NCBI GenBank assembly: GCA_036490175.1
Contig: DASXEJ010000153.1
Span: forward strand, 31,513-95,512
Direction of reading: 5' to 3'
Source of the DNA: Pirellulales bacterium
GTDB lineage: Bacteria > Planctomycetota > Planctomycetia > Pirellulales > JACPPG01
DNA: 64,000 nt
Both the position numbers and the translations under genes were made by a program. The stretch's first letter is position 1, and each line of letters begins with the position of its first letter. Shown here piece after piece: positions 50,029 to 57,819 of this stretch. The notes under the pieces were generated by a model, which worked only from the letters and a program-made list of their open reading frames with translations, was not told where the DNA came from and searched no databases.

Positions 50029-51928
50029 TCTGTGGAACCTAGGGTCGGCAGAAGGTTGGCATGGATTGGCGATCGACTTCATTTGGCAACCCGTGGTGAT
50101 CGGCGCTGCGGCAATCATCGCCGTGCGGTTGCTGCGTGCGAAACCGGCTGCCCGCGCGGCGATTGCATTGGCCGCCGTGCTCTTGTGCGTCGCGACGCCC
50201 CTCGGCTCATCCGTTGTCCGGTGGGGTGGCTGGGGCGTTTTATCGTCAAGGCATGACGAAGAGCCTACTGCGCGACAAATCGCTCGCCAGGAGTTACCTC
50301 AAAATACTCTCCAACCGGCGCAGGCTCACGGGGCAGATGAGCCTCTTGCCGGCGACCCCGTTTCAGTCGAAGGTGCTGCGGCCGGATCACCGTCTTCGCT
50401 CTGGCGAATCTGCGGCGCGGCTTGGCTGATCGTTTCGGCCGGGCTGGCGCTGCGGTTGGCACGCAGCGCCCTGGCCGTGCGCCGCACGTGCTGCGCGGCA
50501 TCGCTTTGCCAGGACGCAGAGCTTAACGAGATGCTGCTGAAAGCTGCCCAGGAGATCGGCGTGCGCACGCCAGAATTGTTGGTCAGCGCGACCGTTGCTT
50601 CACCGGCCCTCGTCGCCGGTGTGCGGCCAAGGATTTTGATTCCCGCGGACATCAATGGGCGGGGCGATTGGTTTGCCGTGTGCTGCCACGAATTGGGGCA
50701 TTTGGCGCGTGGCGACGGTCTTACGCGATTGGCCGTCGAAGTGGCCGTGGTAGCCATCCCGTGGCAGCCGATCGTGTGGCTGCTGCGGCGCGATTTTCGC
50801 ATCGCCTGTGAAGAAGCGTGCGACGATTGGGCGGTTGCCGCAGGAGCCGATCCGGTGGAATTTGCGTCGACACTTTTGGACTTCGTTCCGCAGGCCGGTT
50901 CGCTGCTCGTGCTGGGAATGTCGGAAAGCGTGGTGGCCACTCGCGGTCGCATCCTGCGATTGCTGGCCATGCAGGGCGTGCCGCGGCCCAAGCTGAATCT
51001 GGTCGTCGGCATCTCCGGATGGCTGATTGCCGTGGCGCTGGCCGTGATGTTGGCCTTGTTGCAATACGGGCGCAATCCGTGGGGCGGCTCGGCGGACTTG
51101 CCGCCGTGGGGGAATACGCCAGTATCCGTTGCCGCGGCCAAAGCGTCGGCACCGTCCGAACGTCCCCCGTTGAAGCCCTACGTCATCGATTCTCCTGACG
51201 TGCTGTTGATCGATGCGGTGAAAGTCGTGCCGAAGCCTCCCTATCACATCGAACCGCTGGACACTCTGGAGATCTTCGTCCTGGGAACGCTGCCCGATCA
51301 GAATATCGCTGGTCCCTATCCGGTCGAGGCCGACGGTACAATCATGCTCGGGCCAGCATACGGCGCCTATAAGGTATCCGGATTGAGCACGGCCGAGGCA
51401 CGAGACGCTATCAGAAAGCACCTGGAAGGCATCCTCACTGCCCCGGAAGTGTCCATCAGCCTGGCGGAGACCGCCGGTCGGCAGCAGATCTCGGGCGAAC
51501 ATCTGGTCGGCCCGGACGGAACGGTAAACCTGGGAACGTACGGTTTTGTGCGTGTCGGCGGGCTCGATATTACCCAAGCTCGCAATGCCATCGAAGCGCA
51601 CTTGAAAGACTATTTGGACGAGCCGAAGGTTTCGGTCGACGTCTACGCCTACAACAGCAAGGTTTATTTCGTGGTTGTCGAGGAGGATGGTGCGACGGTG
51701 GTCCACCGCATTCCCTGCACCGGCCGAGAGCGCGTGCTGGATGCACTGTCGCAGGTGCCCGCGGCGAAACTTACCAAGACTGGCTGGGTGTGGGTTTCGC
51801 GGACGCTGGCCGATAGTAACGAGGCGCAGATTATGCCGGTCGACTGGCGCGCGATCTTTCGCGGTGAGTCGAACGCCACCAACTATTGGATCGAAGCCGG
51901 CGATCGCATTTTCGTGCAAGGGAACTGA
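50021..51928 (+). CDS. BlaR1-like M56 membrane metalloprotease fused to a polysaccharide-export (Poly_export) module
   Basis: The protein has 635 residues. The GTG at 50021 follows AAGGAG at good spacing and overlaps the repressor stop. Helices lie near residues 23-40 (VVIGAAAIIAVRLLRA), 44-62 (AAIALAAVLLCVATPLG), 128-146 and 325-348 (LNLVVGISGWLIAVALAVML). The M56 zinc motif is CCHELGHLARGD (HExxH, H223-H227), with the third-ligand region CEEACDDWAV (about 264). After the last helix, where BlaR1 and MecR1 carry their outer sensor, residues about 408-635 are like planctomycete Wza-type export proteins: YHIEPLDTLEIFVLG, VEADGTIMLGPAYGAYKVSG, VGPDGTVNLGTYGFVRVGGL and VSVDVYAYNSKVYFVVVEED. Inferred role: sensor protease for the BlaI-like repressor, with an envelope glycan as signal. 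Confidence is high for both modules, low for the signal. Confidence 0.88.
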   Translation: MNDLWNLGSAEGWHGLAIDFIWQPVVIGAAAIIAVRLLRAKPAARAAIALAAVLLCVATPLGSSVVRWGGWGVLSSRHDEEPTARQIARQELPQNTLQPAQAHGADEPLAGDPVSVEGAAAGSPSSLWRICGAAWLIVSAGLALRLARSALAVRRTCCAASLCQDAELNEMLLKAAQEIGVRTPELLVSATVASPALVAGVRPRILIPADINGRGDWFAVCCHELGHLARGDGLTRLAVEVAVVAIPWQPIVWLLRRDFRIACEEACDDWAVAAGADPVEFASTLLDFVPQAGSLLVLGMSESVVATRGRILRLLAMQGVPRPKLNLVVGISGWLIAVALAVMLALLQYGRNPWGGSADLPPWGNTPVSVAAAKASAPSERPPLKPYVIDSPDVLLIDAVKVVPKPPYHIEPLDTLEIFVLGTLPDQNIAGPYPVEADGTIMLGPAYGAYKVSGLSTAEARDAIRKHLEGILTAPEVSISLAETAGRQQISGEHLVGPDGTVNLGTYGFVRVGGLDITQARNAIEAHLKDYLDEPKVSVDVYAYNSKVYFVVVEEDGATVVHRIPCTGRERVLDALSQVPAAKLTKTGWVWVSRTLADSNEAQIMPVDWRAIFRGESNATNYWIEAGDRIFVQGN

Positions 51929-51953
51929 TTGCTCGCAGCGCCGCGGGTCGGCC

Positions 51954-52880
51954 TCATCCTACGACGTGCCGCGCTATGTCCATCACGGTCGTGTACATCA
52001 TCAGACCCAACAGGCAGATCCAGCCGGTGATAGCCAGCGGATAGTGCAGCCGGGCAAATTGCGGATGGACCTTCTCGAGCAAGCACATCACGACTTTGCC
52101 GCCATCCAACGGTGGCAGCGGCAGAAGATTGAGGATCGCCAGATTCAGGCTCAGCATTACGGCAAAACTTGCTAGCCCGACGAGCCCGTGCTGGGCGAAC
52201 TCGCCGCCGATCGCCACGATGCCCACGACTCCTGAAAGCTGATCGGGCTGCGAGACGGCCAAGGGCAACGTAGCGAGTAGTTTGCCGAACACTGTGGCCG
52301 TTTGCACCCAAGGTTCGACGAACAGGCCAGAACCTGTCACCCCGTAGGTGGCCACGTTAGTGGCAGCGAACAAGACCACCGGCAAGAGCAGATTGGCCAG
52401 CGGACCTCCGAGCGCGAAGATAATTCTGCGGCCGACGGGCAGCCGTAAGTAGTCTGCCTCGTCGGTGACGGCCGGCAAGACGTACCCACCGAGCGGCACG
52501 GGCGCCAATACGTATTCGGTCTGGCCCCATTTCCAACTCGTTAGCGCCGGACCGAAGCCGATCGAAAATCGCGCCACTGGTATGCCGGCCACCCAGGCAG
52601 CTACCAGGTGCCCAAGCTCGTGAATCAAGATCAAAGCCCCTAGCAAAAGCGCAATCAGAAGGTAGCTCAAAGGTGGTTCCTTGCTCGCCGCAAATGAGAC
52701 GCTTGAGGGACGTGCCTGTGATTCGTCCCACGGCGACGAATCTTGCCCGCGAGGGGGGGCGACAAAATCCATCATGAGCAGCCATCCGGCGACCAGCAAG
52801 ATGCCCGATGCGGATGTCGCCGCGGCCGGTTTTCTGGTCCCCCCGGATTTAGACCCCCTTGGGGACCGCCCAGTGGCCAT
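51954..52880 (-). CDS. Site-2-protease-like M50 membrane metalloprotease
   Basis: The protein has 308 residues from the ATG at 52880; another ATG at 52775 is possible and the true start is uncertain. After an N-terminal hydrophobic segment (GILLVAGWLLMMDFVA) a helix carries the zinc motif LILIHELGHLVAAWVAG (HExxH, HELGH). VPLGGYVLPAVTDEADYLR and RIIFALGGPLANLLLPVVLF follow. The C-terminal NLAILNLLPLPPLDGGKVVM carries the conserved LDGG/NLLPxPxLDGG motif. These are hallmarks of M50 (S2P, SpoIVFB-type) proteases that cut within the membrane, often in signalling or regulated proteolysis. It converges with the M56 gene (stop codons 25 bp apart). Its 5' end may overlap the preceding oxidoreductase gene. 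Confidence 0.83.
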   Translation of the reverse strand: MATGRSPRGSKSGGTRKPAAATSASGILLVAGWLLMMDFVAPPRGQDSSPWDESQARPSSVSFAASKEPPLSYLLIALLLGALILIHELGHLVAAWVAGIPVARFSIGFGPALTSWKWGQTEYVLAPVPLGGYVLPAVTDEADYLRLPVGRRIIFALGGPLANLLLPVVLFAATNVATYGVTGSGLFVEPWVQTATVFGKLLATLPLAVSQPDQLSGVVGIVAIGGEFAQHGLVGLASFAVMLSLNLAILNLLPLPPLDGGKVVMCLLEKVHPQFARLHYPLAITGWICLLGLMMYTTVMDIARHVVG

Positions 52881-54192
52881 CTCGATAGGGGCGGCGCACC
52901 AGGGCATTGGCCGGCGCGTTCCCTGCAAACTGCTCGGTCTGCGGATCGAAGTGCAGCGTCTGTCCCAGCCGCGTGGCGATGTTGCCCAGGTGGCATAGGG
53001 CGGTCGAAAGGTGGGCGATCTCGATATCGGCATGCGGCCGCTGATCTTCACGAATAGCCGCCAGGAAATCACGGTAATGAGGCAGTCCCATGCCCGATTT
53101 TTCTTGGCTCTGCCGCAATTGGTTCTTCGGTCCGAAGAGCTTCCATCCGTCCCCTTTACCCAACAGCAGCATCCCCTCGGTACCGTAGAACGCGTTGCCG
53201 TTCTCGTACGATTCCTGTCGATAGGGAGACCAGATTCGTTGCTCGTAGATCAGCTGCTTGCGATGCCCGAATTGTCCATCGCCCGGATAGTCGAACACCA
53301 CGTACTGCGTATCGGGGAATTGCTGATCGTCGTCGAAATAGAATTTGCCGCCCGAGGCGGTCACAACCGAGGGATGCGTGTCGACGCCCAGCCCCCAGCG
53401 TCCGATGTCGATATCGTGGACGCCGTCGTTACCCATGTCGCCGGTGCCGAAGTCGTACCACCAGTGCCAACCGTAGTGAATACGGTTGGCCTGAAATGGC
53501 ACCATCGGCGCGGGACCAACCCATAGGTCGTAGTCAAAGCCATCGGGTTGTGGTCCGGGCGAGCCGTGGCCGATGTCCCTCCGCCGCTGGCTGTTCCATA
53601 CTTTGGCCACCAGGATGTCGCCAATCGCGCCCGTGCGCAACAGTTCGATCGCTTCAATAACTGCGGGCGAGCTGCGGCTTTGGGTGCCGACCTGCACGAC
53701 GCGCTTGTTGCGGCGTGCCGCGTCGATCATCAGCCGCCCTTCGCGGATATTGTGCGAGCAGGGTTTCTCGACATAGACGTGCTTGCCCGCGTCGCAGGCC
53801 AGGATCGTGGCCGGTCCATGCCAATGGTCGGGCGTGGCCACGCACACGGCGTCGACGGATTTGTCGTCCAGCACCTCGCGCATATCGGACACGATCCGCG
53901 GCGCGTTGCCCTGCGCGCTTTCGACAATTTGCGCGGCTTCGGCGGCGCGGCTGGCCTCTGGGTCGCAAACGAATGTCACGGCCACGTCAGGTTGCTCGAC
54001 GAATACGCGGAGTAAATTCTTTGCCTGCCCGCCGCAACCGATCCAGCCCATCACGATTTTGTTTTGTGCCGCATTGGCAGGCGTCGCCGGTTGATCCTCT
54101 GCCCGGGCACTCCCGCTAAGCCGCGTGGCGGCCATTGCTACCGCACCCAGGCTGGCTTGCTTGAGAAAATCGCGACGCTGGGACTCTGTCAT
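52849..54192 (-). CDS. Gfo/Idh/MocA family oxidoreductase with Tat leader
   Basis: The protein has 447 residues. The ATG at 54192 has AGGAG at ideal distance and opens with a twin-arginine leader (SQRRDFLKQASLGAVAMAAT). IVMGWIGCGGQAKNLLRVFV is the Rossmann fold and HVYVEKPCSHNIREGRLMID holds the EKP signature. The C-terminal part GNDGVHDIDIGRWGLGVDTH and QLIYEQRIWSPYRQESYENG matches the relative at 16782-18080, with which it also shares the EKPCSHN stretch. They are thus paralogues. The gene is divergent from the DUF1549 gene at 54414. The M50 reading frame begins within its last 32 bases if the start at 52880 is used. Confidence 0.88.
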   Translation of the reverse strand: MTESQRRDFLKQASLGAVAMAATRLSGSARAEDQPATPANAAQNKIVMGWIGCGGQAKNLLRVFVEQPDVAVTFVCDPEASRAAEAAQIVESAQGNAPRIVSDMREVLDDKSVDAVCVATPDHWHGPATILACDAGKHVYVEKPCSHNIREGRLMIDAARRNKRVVQVGTQSRSSPAVIEAIELLRTGAIGDILVAKVWNSQRRRDIGHGSPGPQPDGFDYDLWVGPAPMVPFQANRIHYGWHWWYDFGTGDMGNDGVHDIDIGRWGLGVDTHPSVVTASGGKFYFDDDQQFPDTQYVVFDYPGDGQFGHRKQLIYEQRIWSPYRQESYENGNAFYGTEGMLLLGKGDGWKLFGPKNQLRQSQEKSGMGLPHYRDFLAAIREDQRPHADIEIAHLSTALCHLGNIATRLGQTLHFDPQTEQFAGNAPANALVRRPYRDGHWAVPKGV

Positions 54193-54413
54193 GTGACATC
54201 TCCTGAGAAACGCACGGTGGCCATGGGCGAAGGCAACTGAGGATGGCGCGCTCCCAGCGTAACCCCTAGCCAAGAGCAGTTCAAAGGGTCTTCGGGCTGC
54301 GCCCCCGCGACCCGGAAAACTGGCGACGCCCCGCTGGCCCGGATAGACTGGCCTGTTGGGGCGCAACGTACGTGTCGAACCGACGCGCGCGACATCGTGA
54401 GGTCAGGCGGCGC

Positions 54414-56306
54414 ATGATTCGGAATTGCCAGATCGTTGTAATGGGTGTGCTGTGCTCGCTATCCCTAACGGCGGTCCCCAGCTACGCTCCCACAAACGCA
54501 CGCGCCGCCGAGAGCGTGGCGGCGAGCGAACTGTGGTCCCTGGCGCCGGTCAAAAAGCCGGCGCTTCCCGAGGTCAAGCAGGCGGATTGGTGCGTTACGC
54601 CGATCGATCGTTTTATTCTCGCGCGGCTGGAAGCGGACGACTTGCTGCCGGCTCCGCCGCTGTCGCGAGAACGCCTGATTCGCCGGGTCTATTTCGACGT
54701 GTGGGGCCTTCCGCCATCACCGGAAGAGGTGCGGGCGTTTCTGGCCGACAACTCGCCGATGGCTTACGAACAGCTTGTCGATCGGTTGTTAGCCAATCCT
54801 CATTTCGGCGAGCGCTGGGCCCGGTACTGGCTCGACGTGGTTCGCTTTGCCGAAACCAACGGTTACGAGCGTGATGCCGAAAAGCCGGGCGCCTGGCGCT
54901 ATCGCGATTGGGTCATTCGCGCGATCAATGAAGACATGCCCTACGACCGGTTCGTGCTCGAGCAGTTGGCAGGCGACGAGTTGCCGGACGCCAATGACGC
55001 CACTCTTGCCGCCACGGGGCTGTTGCGCGTGGGGACTTTCGACGACGAGCCCAACGATCCGCTGGTCTACAAGTACGAGCAGCTCGACGACCTGATCGGC
55101 GCTACGTCGACGAGCTTCCTTGCGTTGACATTGAAATGTGCCCGTTGTCACGACCACAAGTTCGACCCACTTTTGCAAAAAGATTATTACGCGTACCTGA
55201 GTTTTTTCGTCGCCGGCCAGGCCGCCGAGAACAAAGAGATTCTGGGATATACCGATGGCGGGCGCGAGGCCGATCCGGTGAAGCTGTTAGGCGGGGGAGA
55301 CCCGCGCCGCGAAGGGGCTGTTGTGCCGGCGGCATTTCTATCGGTCCTGCCAGAATTGGCACGCCCTATCGAACCGCCCCCCGCCGAGGCGAAAACTACG
55401 CATCGGCGCACGCAATTGGCGCGCTGGATCGCGGACCCGGCCAATCCGCTGACGCCGCGCGTGGCGGTGAATCGGTTGTGGCTGAATCATTTCGGCGAGG
55501 GGCTATGCCGTACGCCCGATAATTTTGGCGTGATGGGAACCGCCCCCACGCACCCGGAACTGCTTGACTGGCTGGCTGCGGATTTTATCGAGAATGGCTG
55601 GCAGGCCAAGCGGCTGCACAAGATGATCCTGATGTCGAGTGCCTACCGGATGGACTCTATTCACCCGCGGCAGGCGGAGTACGCCACGCGTGATTTCGCC
55701 AACGAGCATTGGTACCGCGCCAATCGCAAGCGTCTGGAGGCAGAGCCGCTGCGTGACGCGATGCTGGCGGTAAGCGGGCGATTGAATCCTCAGTACGGCG
55801 GACCCAGCTTTTATCCCACCGCCACCCGCGAAGCGTTGGAAGGCCTTTCCAAGAAAGGGGCCGAGTGGAAGGAGTCCTCGCCCGAGGAGCAAAGCCGTCG
55901 CAGCATTTATATGTTCACAAAGCGGTCGCTGCTATTGCCGTTGATGACGGTTTTCGACTTTGCCGATACCACGCAGCCCTGCGCCCAGCGAAATGTCTCG
56001 ACCGTCGCACCGCAAGCACTGGCGCTTTTGAACAACGATTTTGTGCATGCGCAAAGCGACGCCTTTGCCACACGCCTGGTGCGCGAAACTGGTGCCGATA
56101 AAGGGACGCAAATCCAGCGTGCCTGGTGGCTGGCGCTGCAACGTGCCCCGGCCGACGAGGAACAGAAGTTCGCGCTTACGCATCTTATGCAGCAACGTGA
56201 TCGATTTGCCTCCGCAGGGGGCACTTCGTCAGACCCCGATCAATTGGCGTTGGCGTCGCTATGCCATGTGCTGTTGAACCTGAACGAGTTCATCTATGTC
56301 GACTGA
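54414..56306 (+). CDS. DUF1549/DUF1553 protein without the N-terminal planctomycete cytochrome domain
   Basis: The protein has 630 residues; its relative at 43473 has 1028. A signal peptide (IVVMGVLCSLSLTAVPSYAP) leads directly into DUF1549: TPIDRFILARLEADDLLPAP, RRVYFDVWGLPPSPEEVRAF, and TSFLALTLKCARCHDHKFDP with the CxxCH-type motif CARCH. The middle is very short. DUF1553 then starts: RVAVNRLWLNHFGEGLCRTP, LMSSAYRMDSIHPRQAEYAT and YGGPSFYPTATREALEGLSK. The PSCyt1 haem domain is absent. The product probably acts with the DUF1501 protein encoded next; its last 11 bases overlap that gene's start. The ATG at 54414 has GAGG upstream. Confidence 0.88.
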   Translation: MIRNCQIVVMGVLCSLSLTAVPSYAPTNARAAESVAASELWSLAPVKKPALPEVKQADWCVTPIDRFILARLEADDLLPAPPLSRERLIRRVYFDVWGLPPSPEEVRAFLADNSPMAYEQLVDRLLANPHFGERWARYWLDVVRFAETNGYERDAEKPGAWRYRDWVIRAINEDMPYDRFVLEQLAGDELPDANDATLAATGLLRVGTFDDEPNDPLVYKYEQLDDLIGATSTSFLALTLKCARCHDHKFDPLLQKDYYAYLSFFVAGQAAENKEILGYTDGGREADPVKLLGGGDPRREGAVVPAAFLSVLPELARPIEPPPAEAKTTHRRTQLARWIADPANPLTPRVAVNRLWLNHFGEGLCRTPDNFGVMGTAPTHPELLDWLAADFIENGWQAKRLHKMILMSSAYRMDSIHPRQAEYATRDFANEHWYRANRKRLEAEPLRDAMLAVSGRLNPQYGGPSFYPTATREALEGLSKKGAEWKESSPEEQSRRSIYMFTKRSLLLPLMTVFDFADTTQPCAQRNVSTVAPQALALLNNDFVHAQSDAFATRLVRETGADKGTQIQRAWWLALQRAPADEEQKFALTHLMQQRDRFASAGGTSSDPDQLALASLCHVLLNLNEFIYVD

Positions 56307-57801
56307 AGATTCCCCAGTCGCGAATTTCGCCAGGCGAATGCAGCCGGGATTGTTCCCGTGCGGGCAGTCGCGCCGCGAGTTCGTGTGGCAAATGGGGGCC
56401 GGTTTCGCCGGTGTGGCGCTTTCGAGTCTGTTGGGTGCCGACGGTTTCTTCGCACGTCATGCACAGGCGGCCGAGGGCAGCCCGGCAGCGACCAGCCCAC
56501 TGGCCCCACGGCCGTCGCACTTCCCGACGCGCGCCAAGAGCTGCATTTTCTTGATGATGAACGGCGGGCCGAGCCACGTCGATACTTTCGACTACAAGCC
56601 AGAGCTGGCGAAATATGCCGGCCAGACGCTGCCGCCCAACAAGAAGTTCACGAACTCGGGCAATCGCAAGATGGGCTTCTTGACGCCCGCCTGGCGACCT
56701 TTCCGGCCAGGCGGAGAGAGCGGCCTGATGATCTCGGACTATTTTCCACGCGTCCGCGAGCATGCCGATAAGCTGGCTCTGCTTCGCTCGTGCCATACCG
56801 ACAGCCACGCGCATGGCTCGGCGCTGGTGGCGATGAACACCGGCAAGACATTGATCGGTCGCCCGTCGCTTGGTAGCTGGGCCGTTTATGGGTTGGGGAC
56901 CGAGAATCAGAATCTACCTGGCTATGTGGTTATCCTCGACAAACGCGGGGGACCGATCAGCGGTCAACCGAACTGGGCCAACGGCTTCATGCCGAGCACG
57001 TACCAGGGGACGCTTTTTCGTCCCGTGGGCGATCCCGTGCTGGATCTACGCGGGCCGGGCCACATCAGCACGGAAACTCAACGGGAGCAACTCGACCTGC
57101 TGGCGAAATTGAACGAGCAACATCTGCGCGAGCGGGCCGGCGCCAGCGAATTGGCGGCGCGGATCGCCAGCTACGAACTGGCCTACCGTATGCAGTCCGA
57201 AGTGCCCGAGGCCGTAGATTTGAAGCAGGAGTCGCAAGAAACGCTCGACCTGTACGGTGTGGGCCAGCAGCCGACCGATGAATATGGCCGCAATTGCCTG
57301 GTGGCGCGCCGGCTGGTGGAGCGTGGCGTTCGATTTGTGCAGCTCTACAGCGGTGGCGGTCACTTGGAAGAAACCTGGGACGCGCATGAAAGCGTCGAAA
57401 AGAATCACGGCCGGCATGCGGCCGAGGTCGATCAACCGATCGCGGCCTTACTAACAGACCTGGCGCGGCGCGGGCTGTTGGAAAGCACGTTGATTTTGTG
57501 GGGCGGTGAATTCGGACGCATGCCCTTTGCCGAAGGGGAAGGGGCGCCGGGTCGGAATCACAATCCTTACGGCTTTACGATGTGGCTGGCCGGCGCCGGA
57601 GTTAAGGGAGGCACATCCTACGGTGCCACCGATGACTTTGGCTTCGAGGCGGTCACCGACAAAGTTCACCTGCACGATATCCATGCCACACTGTTGGCCC
57701 TGATGGGCATGGACCACGAACAGTTGACGTACTTTCATCAAGGGCGCGACGAGCGTCTGACAGATGTCTTTGGCCGCGTGGTACGCGAAGTCATGGCCTA
57801 G
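56296..57801 (+). CDS. DUF1501 protein with Tat-like leader, paired with the gene before it
   Basis: This 501-residue exported protein starts at 56296, overlapping the stop of its partner by 11 bases, so translational coupling is likely. A leader with SRREFVWQMGAGFAGVALSS precedes DUF1501: AKSCIFLMMNGGPSHVDTFD, LALLRSCHTDSHAHGSALVA, FVQLYSGGGHLEETWDAHES, and GGEFGRMPFAEGEGAPGRNH near the end. The closing FHQGRDERLTDVFGRVVREV is typical of the family. It has the same general layout as the DUF1501 at 42028. A molybdopterin oxidoreductase begins 19 bases downstream and may be in the same transcript. Confidence 0.9.
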   Translation: MSTEDSPVANFARRMQPGLFPCGQSRREFVWQMGAGFAGVALSSLLGADGFFARHAQAAEGSPAATSPLAPRPSHFPTRAKSCIFLMMNGGPSHVDTFDYKPELAKYAGQTLPPNKKFTNSGNRKMGFLTPAWRPFRPGGESGLMISDYFPRVREHADKLALLRSCHTDSHAHGSALVAMNTGKTLIGRPSLGSWAVYGLGTENQNLPGYVVILDKRGGPISGQPNWANGFMPSTYQGTLFRPVGDPVLDLRGPGHISTETQREQLDLLAKLNEQHLRERAGASELAARIASYELAYRMQSEVPEAVDLKQESQETLDLYGVGQQPTDEYGRNCLVARRLVERGVRFVQLYSGGGHLEETWDAHESVEKNHGRHAAEVDQPIAALLTDLARRGLLESTLILWGGEFGRMPFAEGEGAPGRNHNPYGFTMWLAGAGVKGGTSYGATDDFGFEAVTDKVHLHDIHATLLALMGMDHEQLTYFHQGRDERLTDVFGRVVREVMA

Positions 57802-57819
57802 CCGGTGGATCGTTGAGAC

